Of a stretch of DNA of 64,000 bases, positions 8,251 to 16,508 are shown piece after piece (position 1 is the stretch's first letter; each line of letters starts with the position of its first letter). Source of the DNA: Kineococcus terrestris (lineage in GTDB: Bacteria > Actinomycetota > Actinomycetes > Actinomycetales > Kineococcaceae); NCBI RefSeq assembly GCF_041020765.1, contig NZ_JBEUEJ010000008.1, one strand, 5' to 3'. The translations under genes and the position numbers were made by a program. The notes below the pieces were generated by a model that was given only the letters and a program-made list of their open reading frames with translations, made no database searches and was not told where the DNA came from.

Positions 8251-8964
8251 ATGAGGTGGACGCCGCCCGTCCTGCTGCACCGCTCGCCCGCCCGCGGGAA
8301 CCGCGTGCGCGACGGCCCGGTGCCGACCGGGGGGACGGGGCCGGCGCGGACCGCCACCGCCCCGCGGGACGACCCCGGGGAGCACCCCGGCGAGCACCCC
8401 GGTGAGCACCCCGGTGAGCACCCCGGTGAGCACCCCGGTGAGCACCCCGCGGTCGCCGCCACCGCCGCCGCCCTGGCGGCCCTCGCCGCGGCCGGCACCG
8501 TCGTGGAGCTGCCGCCGGGCCTCGACGACCCCGCCGACCGGGCCGCCCACCTCGGCGCCGCCCCCGAGGCGCTGGCGGTGACCGGGGTGCTGGTGGCGCG
8601 CTGCAGCCGGGCGGGGCTGCCCGCCGGCTCGACCGGCACGGGCGGGGTCGACGTGCGCCCCGACGAACCCGTCCTCGTGGTCCGCGCGGGCGTGCACCGC
8701 ACGCTGCCGGGCGTGCTCGCGGGGGTCCTCGGGCTGGCGCGGCTGGACCTCGCCGACGACGCCCTCGCGCACCGGCTCACCGGGGCCGCGCCGGGCAGCG
8801 CCGCCCCCGTGGGGCTGCCGGTGGCCCTGACGACGTTCGTCGACGTCGCGCTCGCCGTGCACCCGGCCGTGTGGGTCCCGGCGGGCCACCCCCGCGCGGT
8901 GTTCCGCACCCGCTACGACGAGCTGCTGCGCCTGACCGCCGGGCACCCGGTCGAGCTGGGCTGA
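8251..8964 (+). CDS. YbaK/prolyl-tRNA-editing family deacylase
   Basis: 237-residue protein. From about residue 70 it follows the YbaK fold, which hydrolyses mischarged aminoacyl-tRNA in the cytoplasm: AATAAALAALAAAG, a central ALAVTGVLVARC region, and the family ending VPAGHPRAVFRTRYDELLRLT. The first 40 residues are Arg/Pro-rich, then six exact Gly-Glu-His-Pro units form a hydrophilic, potentially metal-binding linker not typical of YbaK. The ATG at 8251 is chosen because TACGGT ends eight bases before it. Substrate specificity cannot be read from sequence. Confidence 0.8.
   Translation: MRWTPPVLLHRSPARGNRVRDGPVPTGGTGPARTATAPRDDPGEHPGEHPGEHPGEHPGEHPGEHPAVAATAAALAALAAAGTVVELPPGLDDPADRAAHLGAAPEALAVTGVLVARCSRAGLPAGSTGTGGVDVRPDEPVLVVRAGVHRTLPGVLAGVLGLARLDLADDALAHRLTGAAPGSAAPVGLPVALTTFVDVALAVHPAVWVPAGHPRAVFRTRYDELLRLTAGHPVELG
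8377..8448. repeat. Six-copy 12-bp repeat encoding (GEHP)6
   Basis: Six in-frame copies of GGNGAGCACCCC, differing only at the third base, in the N-terminal part of the YbaK-like gene. Confidence 0.95.
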
Positions 8965-9025
8965 CCCGCGGCACCCGCGGGGCGCGGGGCGGGAACCCCC
9001 GGCGCCGCTCGGGCGTGCAGGGGAC

Positions 9026-9967
9026 GTGGGGGCGACGGCACCGGGCACCGCCGCGGGCGCCGGGCCCGGGCCGGAGGGGCTGTGCACCGCGGCCGCGGGC
9101 ACCGGCGACCCGGCGGCGCCCCGCGTGCTGCTCGTGCACGGCCTCGGCGGCGCCTCGACCGCCTGGGCGCCCGTCACCGGCGACCTCGGGCGCGACCACC
9201 GGCTGCTGCTCGTCGACCTGCCCGGGCACGGGCGCAGCCCGGTTCCCGGCCCGTCCGAGGGGCCGGACGCCATGACGCCGGCCGCGCTCGGCCGGCGGCT
9301 GCTGGCGCTGGCGGTGCGCCTGCGCGGCGAGGACGGCCGCCCCGTGCACCTGGTGGGGCACTCCTTCGGCGGGTGGGTCGCGCTGGAGGCCGCCGCGCGG
9401 GACGACCCGGCGGACCCGGCGCTGGCCGGCCTGGTCGCGCTGGCCCCCGCGGGTCTGTGGCGCAGCGCGCGCCGGCGGCCGCCGCTGCTGCCGACCGGCC
9501 AGCGCCTGGCCCGCTGGGCGCGGCACCTGCCCGAGGGGTTCGTGACGGGAGCGCTCGGGCGCACGCTGGCGTTCACGGCGACCAGCGCGGCCCCGCGCGC
9601 GCTGCCGGTGGCGCTCGCGCGCGACGCCCTGGAGGCGGTCGCGTCCGCACCGGGCTACCCCGCCGCGGACGCGGCCCTCGCCGCCGGGGCGTTCACGCGC
9701 GCGGCGGACGTGCGCGTGCCGGTCGTCGTCGTGACCGGGGCCCGCGACCGCGTCCTGCCGCCGGCGTACCTGCGGCGCGAGCTCGCCCCGCCGGGCGCGC
9801 GCTGGGAGCGCTGGGAGCGCTGCGGGCACGTGCCCGCGTGGGACCGGCCCGGCGACGTCGCCCGCCTGGTGCGCGCCCACGTCGCCGCCCACGAGCGCTG
9901 GCGCGGGCGCGAGCACGGGGACGAGCGCGGGGACGACGGGCGGGCCGCGCCCGCGGGACGGACGTAG
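9026..9967 (+). CDS. Alpha/beta-fold hydrolase
   Basis: 313-residue hydrolase. The oxyanion-hole segment LLVHGLGG is near residue 35, the nucleophile elbow GHSFGGW near residue 112, a late acid in VTGARDRVLPP, and the catalytic His in RCGHVPAWDRP. The substrate is unknown. The GTG at 9026 is preceded by AGGGGAC. Its stop codon TAG forms the first half of the -10 element for the next gene. It may serve the adjacent carotenoid genes, but nothing in the sequence ties it to them. Confidence 0.82.
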   Translation: MGATAPGTAAGAGPGPEGLCTAAAGTGDPAAPRVLLVHGLGGASTAWAPVTGDLGRDHRLLLVDLPGHGRSPVPGPSEGPDAMTPAALGRRLLALAVRLRGEDGRPVHLVGHSFGGWVALEAAARDDPADPALAGLVALAPAGLWRSARRRPPLLPTGQRLARWARHLPEGFVTGALGRTLAFTATSAAPRALPVALARDALEAVASAPGYPAADAALAAGAFTRAADVRVPVVVVTGARDRVLPPAYLRRELAPPGARWERWERCGHVPAWDRPGDVARLVRAHVAAHERWRGREHGDERGDDGRAAPAGRT

Positions 9968-9970
9968 GGT
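9965..9970 (+). promoter_or_regulatory. -10 element (TAGGGT) overlapping the hydrolase stop codon
   Basis: TAGGGT lies six bases before the GTG at 9977. Its first three bases are the stop codon of the upstream hydrolase gene. It predicts a leaderless mRNA for the CrtA-like gene. Confidence 0.6.
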
Positions 9971-9976
9971 CCGCTG

Positions 9977-10699
9977 GTGCCCGCCCAGCCCCCCGAGCAG
10001 CCCGCCCAGCCGCCGCCCCCGCTGGTCACCCTGCACCTGTGGACGGTGCCGCCCCGCGCCGTGCCCTTCGCCGTGGGCCGGATGGCGCTGGACCGGGTGC
10101 TGCTGGCCCGCACCCCCGGCGCGCGCTTCCACAAGCTGCTCGGCACCGGCGACGGGCGCACGTTCACCGTCCGCGACGCGGACCCGCTGCGCTGGGCTGC
10201 CCTCGTCGCCTGGGACTCGGCGGCCGACGCGGCCGCCTTCGAGCGCTCCGCGACGGCGCGCGCGTGGCGGCGGGCGGCGAGCGAGACGCTGCGCGTGCAG
10301 CTGCGGCCGCTGAGCAGCCGCGGCCGCTGGTCGGGCCGCGAGCCGTTCGGTCCCCCCGCGCGCGCCCCGCACACCGGGCCGGTGGCCTCGGTGACGCGGG
10401 CGCGGCTGCGCCCGGGGCGGGCGCTGTCCTTCTGGCGGGCGGTGCCGCCCGTGGCGGCGGAGCTGCGGACGGTGCCGGGCCTGCGGTTCGCCGTCGGCCT
10501 GGGCGAGGCGCCGCTCGGCTACCAGGGCACCTTCTCCCTGTGGGAGTCCGCGGACGCGCTGAGCGGGTTCGCCCACCGGGGCCCCGCGCACCGCGACGTG
10601 ATGGTCCGCACCCCCCGCGAGGGCTGGTACGCCGAGGAGCTGTTCGCGCGCTTCGCGGTGGAGCGGCTGGAGGGGACGGTCGACGGGCGCACCCCCTGA
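9977..10699 (+). CDS. crtA: Spheroidene monooxygenase-like carotenoid oxygenase (CrtA family)
   Basis: 240-residue protein resembling CrtA, which introduces a keto group at C-2 of acyclic carotenoids in purple bacteria. Family features are FHKLLGTGDGRTF near residue 56, SFWRAVPPVAAEL, and the C-terminal run GEAPLGYQGTFSLWES, FAHRG, H..V, GWYAEELFARF. It is probably cytoplasmic or membrane-associated, with no signal peptide. The GTG start follows a TAGGGT element by six bases. It opens the carotenoid cluster on the plus strand. Assignment to CrtA rather than another member of the family rests on motif recall and context. Confidence 0.72.
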   Translation: MPAQPPEQPAQPPPPLVTLHLWTVPPRAVPFAVGRMALDRVLLARTPGARFHKLLGTGDGRTFTVRDADPLRWAALVAWDSAADAAAFERSATARAWRRAASETLRVQLRPLSSRGRWSGREPFGPPARAPHTGPVASVTRARLRPGRALSFWRAVPPVAAELRTVPGLRFAVGLGEAPLGYQGTFSLWESADALSGFAHRGPAHRDVMVRTPREGWYAEELFARFAVERLEGTVDGRTP

Positions 10700-10770
10700 G
10701 CACCGCCCCCTGAGCACCGCCACCCGGACGGGTCTGCCCCGCGGGCCGCCGCGCCCGGGACGCTGGTGCG

Positions 10771-11007
10771 GTGGAGACCGTCCTCGCCCTCGCCGGTGGG
10801 CTCGCGCGCGCCGTCGCGGGCGCCCTGACGTGGCTGTGGGCCCTCGGGCCGCACCCGGACGCCGCGCGTCCGGCCAGCGCGCTGCCCGCCGGGCGGGCCC
10901 GGCGCGCGCACGCGGCCGCGTGGCGGGCGGGCCGGGCGCTGGCGGTGGCGTCGGTCCTCGCGGTGGCGCTGGGGCTCCTGGCGCTGCGGCGGCTGCTGCC
11001 GTCCTGA
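10771..11007 (+). CDS. Small membrane protein, unknown function
   Basis: 78-residue hypothetical protein in the carotenoid cluster. Nearly every codon ends in G or C, as in neighbouring genes, which supports coding. A hydrophobic N-terminal segment (VLALAGGLARAVAGALTWLWAL) and a clear C-terminal membrane helix before RRLLPS predict one or two membrane spans. The GTG at 10771 follows GACGCT by six bases, echoing the leaderless layout of its neighbours. No family is recognised. Confidence 0.5.
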   Translation: METVLALAGGLARAVAGALTWLWALGPHPDAARPASALPAGRARRAHAAAWRAGRALAVASVLAVALGLLALRRLLPS

Positions 11008-11079
11008 GCGCCGCCGGGTCCGGTGCGAGCGCCGGGGCGGGCGCGCAGGTCCCGCGGGGCCGGTGTCGCCGGCCGTCCC

Positions 11080-11085
11080 TAGAGT
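11080..11085 (+). promoter_or_regulatory. -10 element (TAGAGT), leaderless start of cruF
   Basis: TAGAGT lies six bases before the GTG at 11092. Confidence 0.6.
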
Positions 11086-11091
11086 GAGCGG

Positions 11092-11904
11092 GTGCCCCAC
11101 CGCCCGCCCTCCCGCGCCCTGCGCGCGGTGACCGGCGTCCTGACGGGCGCCGCCGTCCTGACCCAGGTCGCCCACCCGCTGCTGCGCGGGGAACGGCTGC
11201 GGCGCACCACCATCGGCTCGGTGGGGGTGTTCAGCGCGGCCGCCGTGGCGGACGCCGCGCGCCGCGGCGGGGCGCGCGGGGCGGTGCGCACGCTGGCCGT
11301 GGCCGGCGGGCTGGGGCTGCTGGCCGAGGCCGTCGGCACCCGCACCGGCCGGCCCTTCGGCCGCTACCGCTACGCCGGGACGCTGGGCCCGCAGGTCCTG
11401 GACGTGCCCGTGGTCGTGCCGCTGGCGTGGACGATGGTGGCCCACCCGGCCGTGCAGCTGGGCCGGCGGCTGGCGCGGCGGCTGCCGCCGGGCCGCCGCC
11501 GCGACGGCGCGGTCGTCGCCGCCGCCGCGTGGACCCTGGCCAGCTGGGACCTGTTCCTGGACCCGCAGATGACGGCCGCCGGGCACTGGGCGTTCGAGGT
11601 GCCGCACCCGCACCTGCCGGGCCTGCCGGGGATCCCGCTGAGCAACTACGCCGGGTGGCTGCTGACGGCCACGGCCGTGTGCGCGGGCCTGCACCTGCTC
11701 GTCCCGGAGGAGCCCGCCGCGGGCACGGCGGGCGCCGCGGGCCCCTCGCAGCGGGTGCCGGCCTGGCTGCTGGGCTGGACGTGGCTGGGCTCGGCGCTGG
11801 GCAGCGCCGCGTTCTTCGGCCGCCCGGCCGCGGCCGCCTGGGGCGGGGCCGCGATGGGGCTGACCGTGGGCCCGTACCTGCGCGACCTGCGGGCCGGCGC
11901 GTGA
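11092..11904 (+). CDS. cruF: CruF-type carotenoid 1,2-hydratase
   Basis: 270-residue polytopic membrane protein of the CruF/DUF422 family, which hydrates the end double bond of acyclic carotenoids (psi-end) to give a tertiary 1-hydroxyl. Family signatures are LLAEAVGTRTGRPFGRYRY near residue 77, VPVVVPLAWTMVAHPA, the LASWDLFLDPQMTAAG segment and IPLSNYAGW. About seven membrane segments are expected. The GTG at 11092 follows a TAGAGT -10 by six bases. Its stop overlaps the start of the glycosyltransferase gene (GTGA), implying translational coupling. Confidence 0.85.
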   Translation: MPHRPPSRALRAVTGVLTGAAVLTQVAHPLLRGERLRRTTIGSVGVFSAAAVADAARRGGARGAVRTLAVAGGLGLLAEAVGTRTGRPFGRYRYAGTLGPQVLDVPVVVPLAWTMVAHPAVQLGRRLARRLPPGRRRDGAVVAAAAWTLASWDLFLDPQMTAAGHWAFEVPHPHLPGLPGIPLSNYAGWLLTATAVCAGLHLLVPEEPAAGTAGAAGPSQRVPAWLLGWTWLGSALGSAAFFGRPAAAAWGGAAMGLTVGPYLRDLRAGA

Positions 11905-13034
11905 GGCGCGGCCCCGGCGCGGCCCGGGCGCTGCTGCGCGCGGCGGTGCGCGGCGGGTCGGCGGCGGCCGTGCTGCTGACCGCGCACACCGCGCTGAACG
12001 CCCGCGCGCTGCGCCGCCCGCCGGTGGACCCGCCCGCGGTGGCCGAGCGGGTCAGCGTCCTGCTGCCCGCGCGCGACGAGGCCGAGCGGGTGGGCGCGTG
12101 CCTGGCGGCGCTGCTGGACCAGGTGCAGGTGGGCGAGGGGTACGAGGTGCTGGTCTGCGACGACCGGTCCACCGACGCGACGGCGTCCGTCGTGCGGGCC
12201 GTCGCGGCCGGCGACCGGCGCGTGCGGCTGCTGGAGGGCGCGGACCCGCCGCCGGGGTGGCTGGGCAAGCCGGCCGCGTGCGCCCGCCTGGCCGCCGAGG
12301 CCCGCGGGGACGTCCTGGTGCTCGTGGACGCCGACGTGGTGCTGGCCCCGCACGCGGTGGCCGCGGCGGTGGCGCTGCTGCGCGGCAGCGGCCTGGACCT
12401 CGTCAGCCCGTACCCGCGCCAGCTGGCGCTGACGTGGGCCGAGCGGCTCGTGCAGCCGCTGCTGCAGTGGTCGTGGCTGACGACGCTGCCGCTGCGGGCG
12501 GCGGAGACGTCGCGGCGGCCGTCGCTGGCGGCGGCGAACGGGCAGTTCCTCGTCGTCGACGCGGCCGCGTACCGGCGCGCGGGCGGGCACGGCGCGGTGC
12601 GCGGGGAGGTCCTGGACGACGTGGCGCTGGTGCGCGCGGTGAAGGCGGCCGGCGGGTCCGGCGGGGTCGTGGACGGCACGGACCTCGCGGTGTGCCGGAT
12701 GTACGGGGGCTGGTCCGAGCTGCGCGCGGGGTACGCGAAGTCGCTGTGGTCGGCGTTCGGCGGCCCCGCCGGTGCGGTGGCCGTGGGCGCCGGGCTGCTC
12801 GTCGTCTACGTGCTGCCGCCGCTGGCGGCGCTGACCGGGTCGCGGGCGGGGGCGCTGGGCTACGCGGCGGGGGTGGTGGGCCGCTACCTGGCCGCCGAGC
12901 GCACGGGCGGGCGCTCGCTGCCGGACGCCCTGGCGCACCCGGTGTCGGTGGCGCTGCTGGTGGGGCTCGTCGCCGACTCCCACGCCGCCCGGCGCCGCGG
13001 GTCGCTGCGCTGGAAGGGGCGTCGGGTCGCGTGA
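11901..13034 (+). CDS. GT2 family glycosyltransferase (probable carotenoid glycosyltransferase)
   Basis: 377-residue family 2 glycosyltransferase. The nucleotide-binding strand VSVLLPARDEAERV is near residue 40, CDDRSTDAT follows, the metal-binding DxD is DADV in VLVLVDADVVL, and EVLDDVALVRAVKAAG matches the ED acceptor-base region. Hydrophobic segments near the C-terminus suggest membrane anchoring. It starts inside the cruF stop (GTGA overlap) and is followed seven bases later by the CrtD-like gene. Given CruF creates a 1-hydroxyl, attaching a sugar there (a CruC-like role) is the likely job; donor sugar unknown. Confidence 0.8.
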   Translation: MRRGPGAARALLRAAVRGGSAAAVLLTAHTALNARALRRPPVDPPAVAERVSVLLPARDEAERVGACLAALLDQVQVGEGYEVLVCDDRSTDATASVVRAVAAGDRRVRLLEGADPPPGWLGKPAACARLAAEARGDVLVLVDADVVLAPHAVAAAVALLRGSGLDLVSPYPRQLALTWAERLVQPLLQWSWLTTLPLRAAETSRRPSLAAANGQFLVVDAAAYRRAGGHGAVRGEVLDDVALVRAVKAAGGSGGVVDGTDLAVCRMYGGWSELRAGYAKSLWSAFGGPAGAVAVGAGLLVVYVLPPLAALTGSRAGALGYAAGVVGRYLAAERTGGRSLPDALAHPVSVALLVGLVADSHAARRRGSLRWKGRRVA

Positions 13035-13041
13035 GGCACCG

Positions 13042-14520
13042 GTGAGCCGGGTCGTCGTCGTCGGGGCGGGGCTGGGCGGTCTGTCGGCGGCCGCGCGCCT
13101 GGCCGCGCGCGGTCACCGCGTGGAGCTGGTGGAGCAGGCGCCGGGGGTGGGCGGCAAGCTCGGCTGGTTCAGCCGCGACGGCTTCTCCTTCGACACCGGT
13201 CCCTCGCTGCTGACCCTGCCCGCGGTGCAGCGCGACCTGTTCCTCAAGACCGGCGCGCCGGTCGAGGACGTGCTGGACGTCGTGCCGCTGGACCCGGTGG
13301 CGCACTACCGCTTCGGCGACGGCACGCACCTGGACCTGCCCGGCGGCGGGGTGCCGCGGGTGGTGCGCGCGCTGGACGAGGCGCTGGGCGCGGGCACGGG
13401 CGCGCAGTGGGCGGCGTTCCTGGGCCGCGCGTCGCAGGTGTGGGACGTGGCCCGCGAGCCGTTCCTGGAGTCCCCGCTGCGCGGCGCCTCGACGCTGCTG
13501 CCGCTGGCGCGGGACGTGCGGGCGCTGCGGACGGTCGCGCCGTGGCGCAGCCTGCGCGGGCTGGGCCGGCAGTACCTGCGCGACGAGCGGCTGCGGGTGC
13601 TGCTGGACCGCTACGCCACCTACTCCGGCTCGCACCCGGCGAAGGCGCCCGCGGCGCTGGCCACGGTCCCGTTCGTCGAGCAGGCCTTCGGCGCCTGGTA
13701 CGTGCGCGGCGGCCTGCACCGCCTGGCGCTGGCGGTGGCCGAGCGGGCCGCCGAGCGGGGGGTGCGGGTGCGCACGGGCACCGCGGTCGCGGAGGTGACC
13801 ACGGCCGGCGGGCGGGTGGACGGGGTGCGGCTGGCCGACGGCGGGCACCTGGGCGCCGACGTCGTCGTCTCGGCCGTGGACGCGGCGCAGCTGTACGGCC
13901 GGCTGCTGCCGCGCCCGCGGCTGCGGCCCTCGCCGCGGCGGCGCTCCTCCTCGGGGTTCGTGCTGCTGCTGGCCCTGGACGGGCGCACCCCGGGCCTGCG
14001 CCACCACACGGTGCTGTTCCCCGGCGACTACGACGCCGAGTTCCGCGACCTGGCCGCGGGGCGGCCGGTGGCCGACCCGACGGTGTACGTCAGCGCTCCG
14101 GACGACCCGGCGCTGCGCCCGGACGAGGGCACCGAGGCGTGGTTCGTGCTGGTCAACGCGCCGGTGCACGACCCCGGCGGGGCGCCGCCGGGCGGCACCG
14201 ACTGGCGCGCGCCGGGGCTGGCGGAGTCGTACGCGCGCACCGTGCTGGACGCGATGGCCGCGCGCGGCCTGGACGTGCGCGACCGGCTGCGCTGGTGCGA
14301 GGTGCGCACGCCCGCCGACCTGGCCGAGGACACGCTCAGCGACGGCGGCGCCATCTACGGCTCCTCCAGCGACGGGGCCCGCTCGGCGTTCCTGCGCCCG
14401 GCCAACCGCTCCCCCGTGCCGGGCCTGTTCCTCGTCGGCGGCAGCGCGCACCCGGGCGGCGGGCTGCCGCTGGTGGGGCTGTCGGCGCGCATCGTCGCCG
14501 ACCTCGTGGGCGACGCCTGA
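13042..14520 (+). CDS. crtD: Carotenoid 3,4-desaturase-like FAD enzyme (CrtD/CrtI family)
   Basis: 492-residue flavoprotein of the phytoene-desaturase family. The FAD-binding motif VVVVGAGLGGLSAAARLAARG is at the extreme N-terminus, FDTGPSLLTLP follows near residue 52, and the C-terminal FAD contact is GSAHPGGGLPLVGLS. A full second desaturase (CrtI) lies 2 kb downstream, so this one is assigned as the 1-hydroxycarotenoid 3,4-desaturase CrtD that works with CruF; other late desaturation or oxidation roles are possible. The GTG at 13042 is seven bases after the glycosyltransferase stop, so it is probably cotranscribed with cruF. Confidence 0.8.
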   Translation: MSRVVVVGAGLGGLSAAARLAARGHRVELVEQAPGVGGKLGWFSRDGFSFDTGPSLLTLPAVQRDLFLKTGAPVEDVLDVVPLDPVAHYRFGDGTHLDLPGGGVPRVVRALDEALGAGTGAQWAAFLGRASQVWDVAREPFLESPLRGASTLLPLARDVRALRTVAPWRSLRGLGRQYLRDERLRVLLDRYATYSGSHPAKAPAALATVPFVEQAFGAWYVRGGLHRLALAVAERAAERGVRVRTGTAVAEVTTAGGRVDGVRLADGGHLGADVVVSAVDAAQLYGRLLPRPRLRPSPRRRSSSGFVLLLALDGRTPGLRHHTVLFPGDYDAEFRDLAAGRPVADPTVYVSAPDDPALRPDEGTEAWFVLVNAPVHDPGGAPPGGTDWRAPGLAESYARTVLDAMAARGLDVRDRLRWCEVRTPADLAEDTLSDGGAIYGSSSDGARSAFLRPANRSPVPGLFLVGGSAHPGGGLPLVGLSARIVADLVGDA

Positions 14521-14529
14521 GCGGTGGCC

Positions 14530-15198
14530 TCAGCCGGCGGGGCGGTCCAGCGCCCGCAGCCGGCGCCCCAGCGCCAGCGCGACCTGGACGGCGGCCACGA
14601 GGCCCAGCACCAGCCACACCCCGGCGGCCAGCGACGCCCACGGCGGCCCGGGGCGCACCGCGCCGGCCGCCGCCGCCGAGGCCGCCAGCGCGACCCGCAC
14701 GGGCCGCTCGGCGACGCTGACGACGCCCACCTCGCCGACCCCGGCGCCCTGGACGCGGGCGCGGGCGTACTCCTGCAGCTGCGCCAGTCCGCCGGCGGCC
14801 AGCGCCAGCGCGGGCGGTGCGCCGCAGCCGAGCAGGACGAGCGCGCAGCAGGCGTCGCCGACGCGGTCGCACACGGCGTCGAGGACGGCGCCGAGCGCGC
14901 TGGTCGCCGAGCGCAGCACCGCGACGGCGCCGTCGAGGTTGTCCAGGACCCCGCCGGCGGCCAGCAGGAGCGCCGCCGCGAGCGCCGCGGCACCACCGGG
15001 ACCGCCGCGCACGGCCAGGACGGCGGCGGCCACCGCGGCCAGCGCGCCGGCGAGGGTCACGGCCGAGGGCGGGACGCGCGCGGCGGCCAGCGGGCGGGCC
15101 AGCGCGTGCGCGCCGGTCAGCCAGACGCGGACCACCCCGGTGGGGGCGGCACCGCCGTGCAGGGCGGACCAGCGCCGCAGGTAGGTCTCCCGGTCCAC
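14530..15198 (-). CDS. CDP-alcohol phosphatidyltransferase family protein
   Basis: 222-residue integral membrane enzyme family that transfers a phosphatidyl group from CDP-diacylglycerol to an alcohol. The signature DG-x2-A-x-x8-G-x3-D-x3-D is present at DGAVAVLRSATSALGAVLDAVCD, with Val replacing the usual Arg after Ala; all metal-binding Asp residues are kept. Hydrophobic helices surround it. The alcohol substrate is not evident. It runs against the carotenoid genes and diverges from crtE. A TAGGGT -10 ends seven bases before the GTG at 15198, predicting a leaderless mRNA. Confidence 0.82.
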   Translation of the reverse strand: MDRETYLRRWSALHGGAAPTGVVRVWLTGAHALARPLAAARVPPSAVTLAGALAAVAAAVLAVRGGPGGAAALAAALLLAAGGVLDNLDGAVAVLRSATSALGAVLDAVCDRVGDACCALVLLGCGAPPALALAAGGLAQLQEYARARVQGAGVGEVGVVSVAERPVRVALAASAAAAGAVRPGPPWASLAAGVWLVLGLVAAVQVALALGRRLRALDRPAG

Positions 15199-15205
15199 GC
15201 GGCCG

Positions 15206-15211
15206 ACCCTA
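15206..15211 (-). promoter_or_regulatory. -10 element (TAGGGT), leaderless start of the CDP-alcohol transferase gene
   Basis: TAGGGT on the minus strand, seven bases before the GTG at 15198. Confidence 0.6.
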
Positions 15212-15302
15212 GGCGCAGCGGGCCCGCGGGTCCGGCGCGGCGGCCCGGCGCGCCGGGCGGGTGACTTCGGCCCACCCGCTCGCCCGCGACCCTCAGCCTG
15301 CT

Positions 15303-15308
15303 TAGAGT
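15303..15308 (+). promoter_or_regulatory. -10 element (TAGAGT), leaderless start of crtE
   Basis: TAGAGT lies six bases before the GTG at 15315. It is divergent from the transferase promoter about 95 bp away. Confidence 0.6.
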
Positions 15309-15314
15309 GCGGCT

Positions 15315-16508
15315 GTGCCGCCTCCCCCGCCCAGCCCCAGCACCGGAGCGCCCACGGTCGAGGAGACCCTGGAGCTGTCCTGCGGCGACGACGCCGCGCG
15401 CCTGCCCGCCGCGGTGCTGGACGAGGCGCGCAGCACCACCGCGTGGCTGCGCGCCGCGGTGGAGGACGAGCTGGCGGTGTTCGTCGGCGAGCAGGAGCTG
15501 CTGCTGCGCGAGGTGGACCCGGAGACCGGTCCCGTGCTGGACGCGGTGCGGGCCCTGCTGTCCGGCGGCAAGCGGCTGCGCCCGTCGTTCTGCTTCTGGG
15601 GCCACCGCGGCGCCGGCGGCGACGGCGGCGAGGAGGGCCGCGGCATCCTGCGCGCGGCGGCGGCGCTGGAGCTGTTCCAGGCGGCGGCGCTGCTGCACGA
15701 CGACGTGATGGACGACTCCGACACCCGACGCGGGCAGCCGGCGGCGCACCGCCGCTTCGCCGCGCAGCACCGGGCGGCCACCTGGTCGGGCAGCGCGGAG
15801 CGCTTCGGCCTGGCCGGGGCGGTGCTGGCCGGGGACCTGTGCCTGGCGTGGAGCGACGAGGTGTTCGCCCGCTCCCCCTTCCCCGCGGAGCGGCTGTGGG
15901 CCGGGCGGCGGGTCTTCGACACGATGCGCACCCAGCTGATGGGCGGGCAGTACCTGGACATGCTGGAGCAGGCGTCCTCGGCCTCGCGCGGTGCGGCCGG
16001 CGCGGTGGAGCGCGCGCGGCGCGTCGTGCGGTTCAAGAGCGCGAAGTACTCCATCGAGCACCCGCTGCTGCTGGGCGCGGCGCTGGCCGGCGCCGACGAC
16101 GCGCTGGTGGCCAGCTACTCGACGTTCGGGCTGGCGCTGGGCGAGGCCTTCCAGCTGCGCGACGACGTGCTGGGCGTGTTCGGCGACCCGTCGGTGACGG
16201 GCAAGCCGGCCGGGGACGACCTGCGCGAGGGCAAGCGGACGGTGCTGGTGGCGCTGGCGGTGCAGGCGGCCGACGCGCGCCAGGCGGCGCTGGTGGAGCG
16301 GCTGCTGGGCGATCCCGACCTGGACGGGCGGGGGGTGGACGCGCTGCGCGAGGTCCTGGTGGCCACGGGCGCGCTGGAGCGGGTGGAGGACCTCATCACC
16401 ACGCAGGTCGAGGTGGCGTGCACGGCGCTGGAGCAGGCGGACGTGGACGCGACGGCGCGCGCGGCGCTGCACGAGCTGGTCGTCGCGGCGACGGCGAGGC
16501 GCTCGTGA
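15315..16508 (+). CDS. crtE: Polyprenyl (geranylgeranyl) diphosphate synthase
   Basis: 397-residue trans-isoprenyl diphosphate synthase that builds the C20 precursor of carotenoids from IPP and allylic diphosphates. The first Asp-rich motif is LLHDDVMDDSDTRRG near residue 130, GGKRLRPSF lies upstream, and the second Asp-rich region is LRDDVLGVFGDP, where the final Asp is Gly as in many actinobacterial CrtE/IdsA proteins. FKSAKYSIEHPL is also typical. The GTG start follows TAGAGT by six bases. Its stop overlaps the crtI GTG (GTGA). In M. tuberculosis the syntenic gene is idsA2. Confidence 0.9.
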   Translation: MPPPPPSPSTGAPTVEETLELSCGDDAARLPAAVLDEARSTTAWLRAAVEDELAVFVGEQELLLREVDPETGPVLDAVRALLSGGKRLRPSFCFWGHRGAGGDGGEEGRGILRAAAALELFQAAALLHDDVMDDSDTRRGQPAAHRRFAAQHRAATWSGSAERFGLAGAVLAGDLCLAWSDEVFARSPFPAERLWAGRRVFDTMRTQLMGGQYLDMLEQASSASRGAAGAVERARRVVRFKSAKYSIEHPLLLGAALAGADDALVASYSTFGLALGEAFQLRDDVLGVFGDPSVTGKPAGDDLREGKRTVLVALAVQAADARQAALVERLLGDPDLDGRGVDALREVLVATGALERVEDLITTQVEVACTALEQADVDATARAALHELVVAATARRS

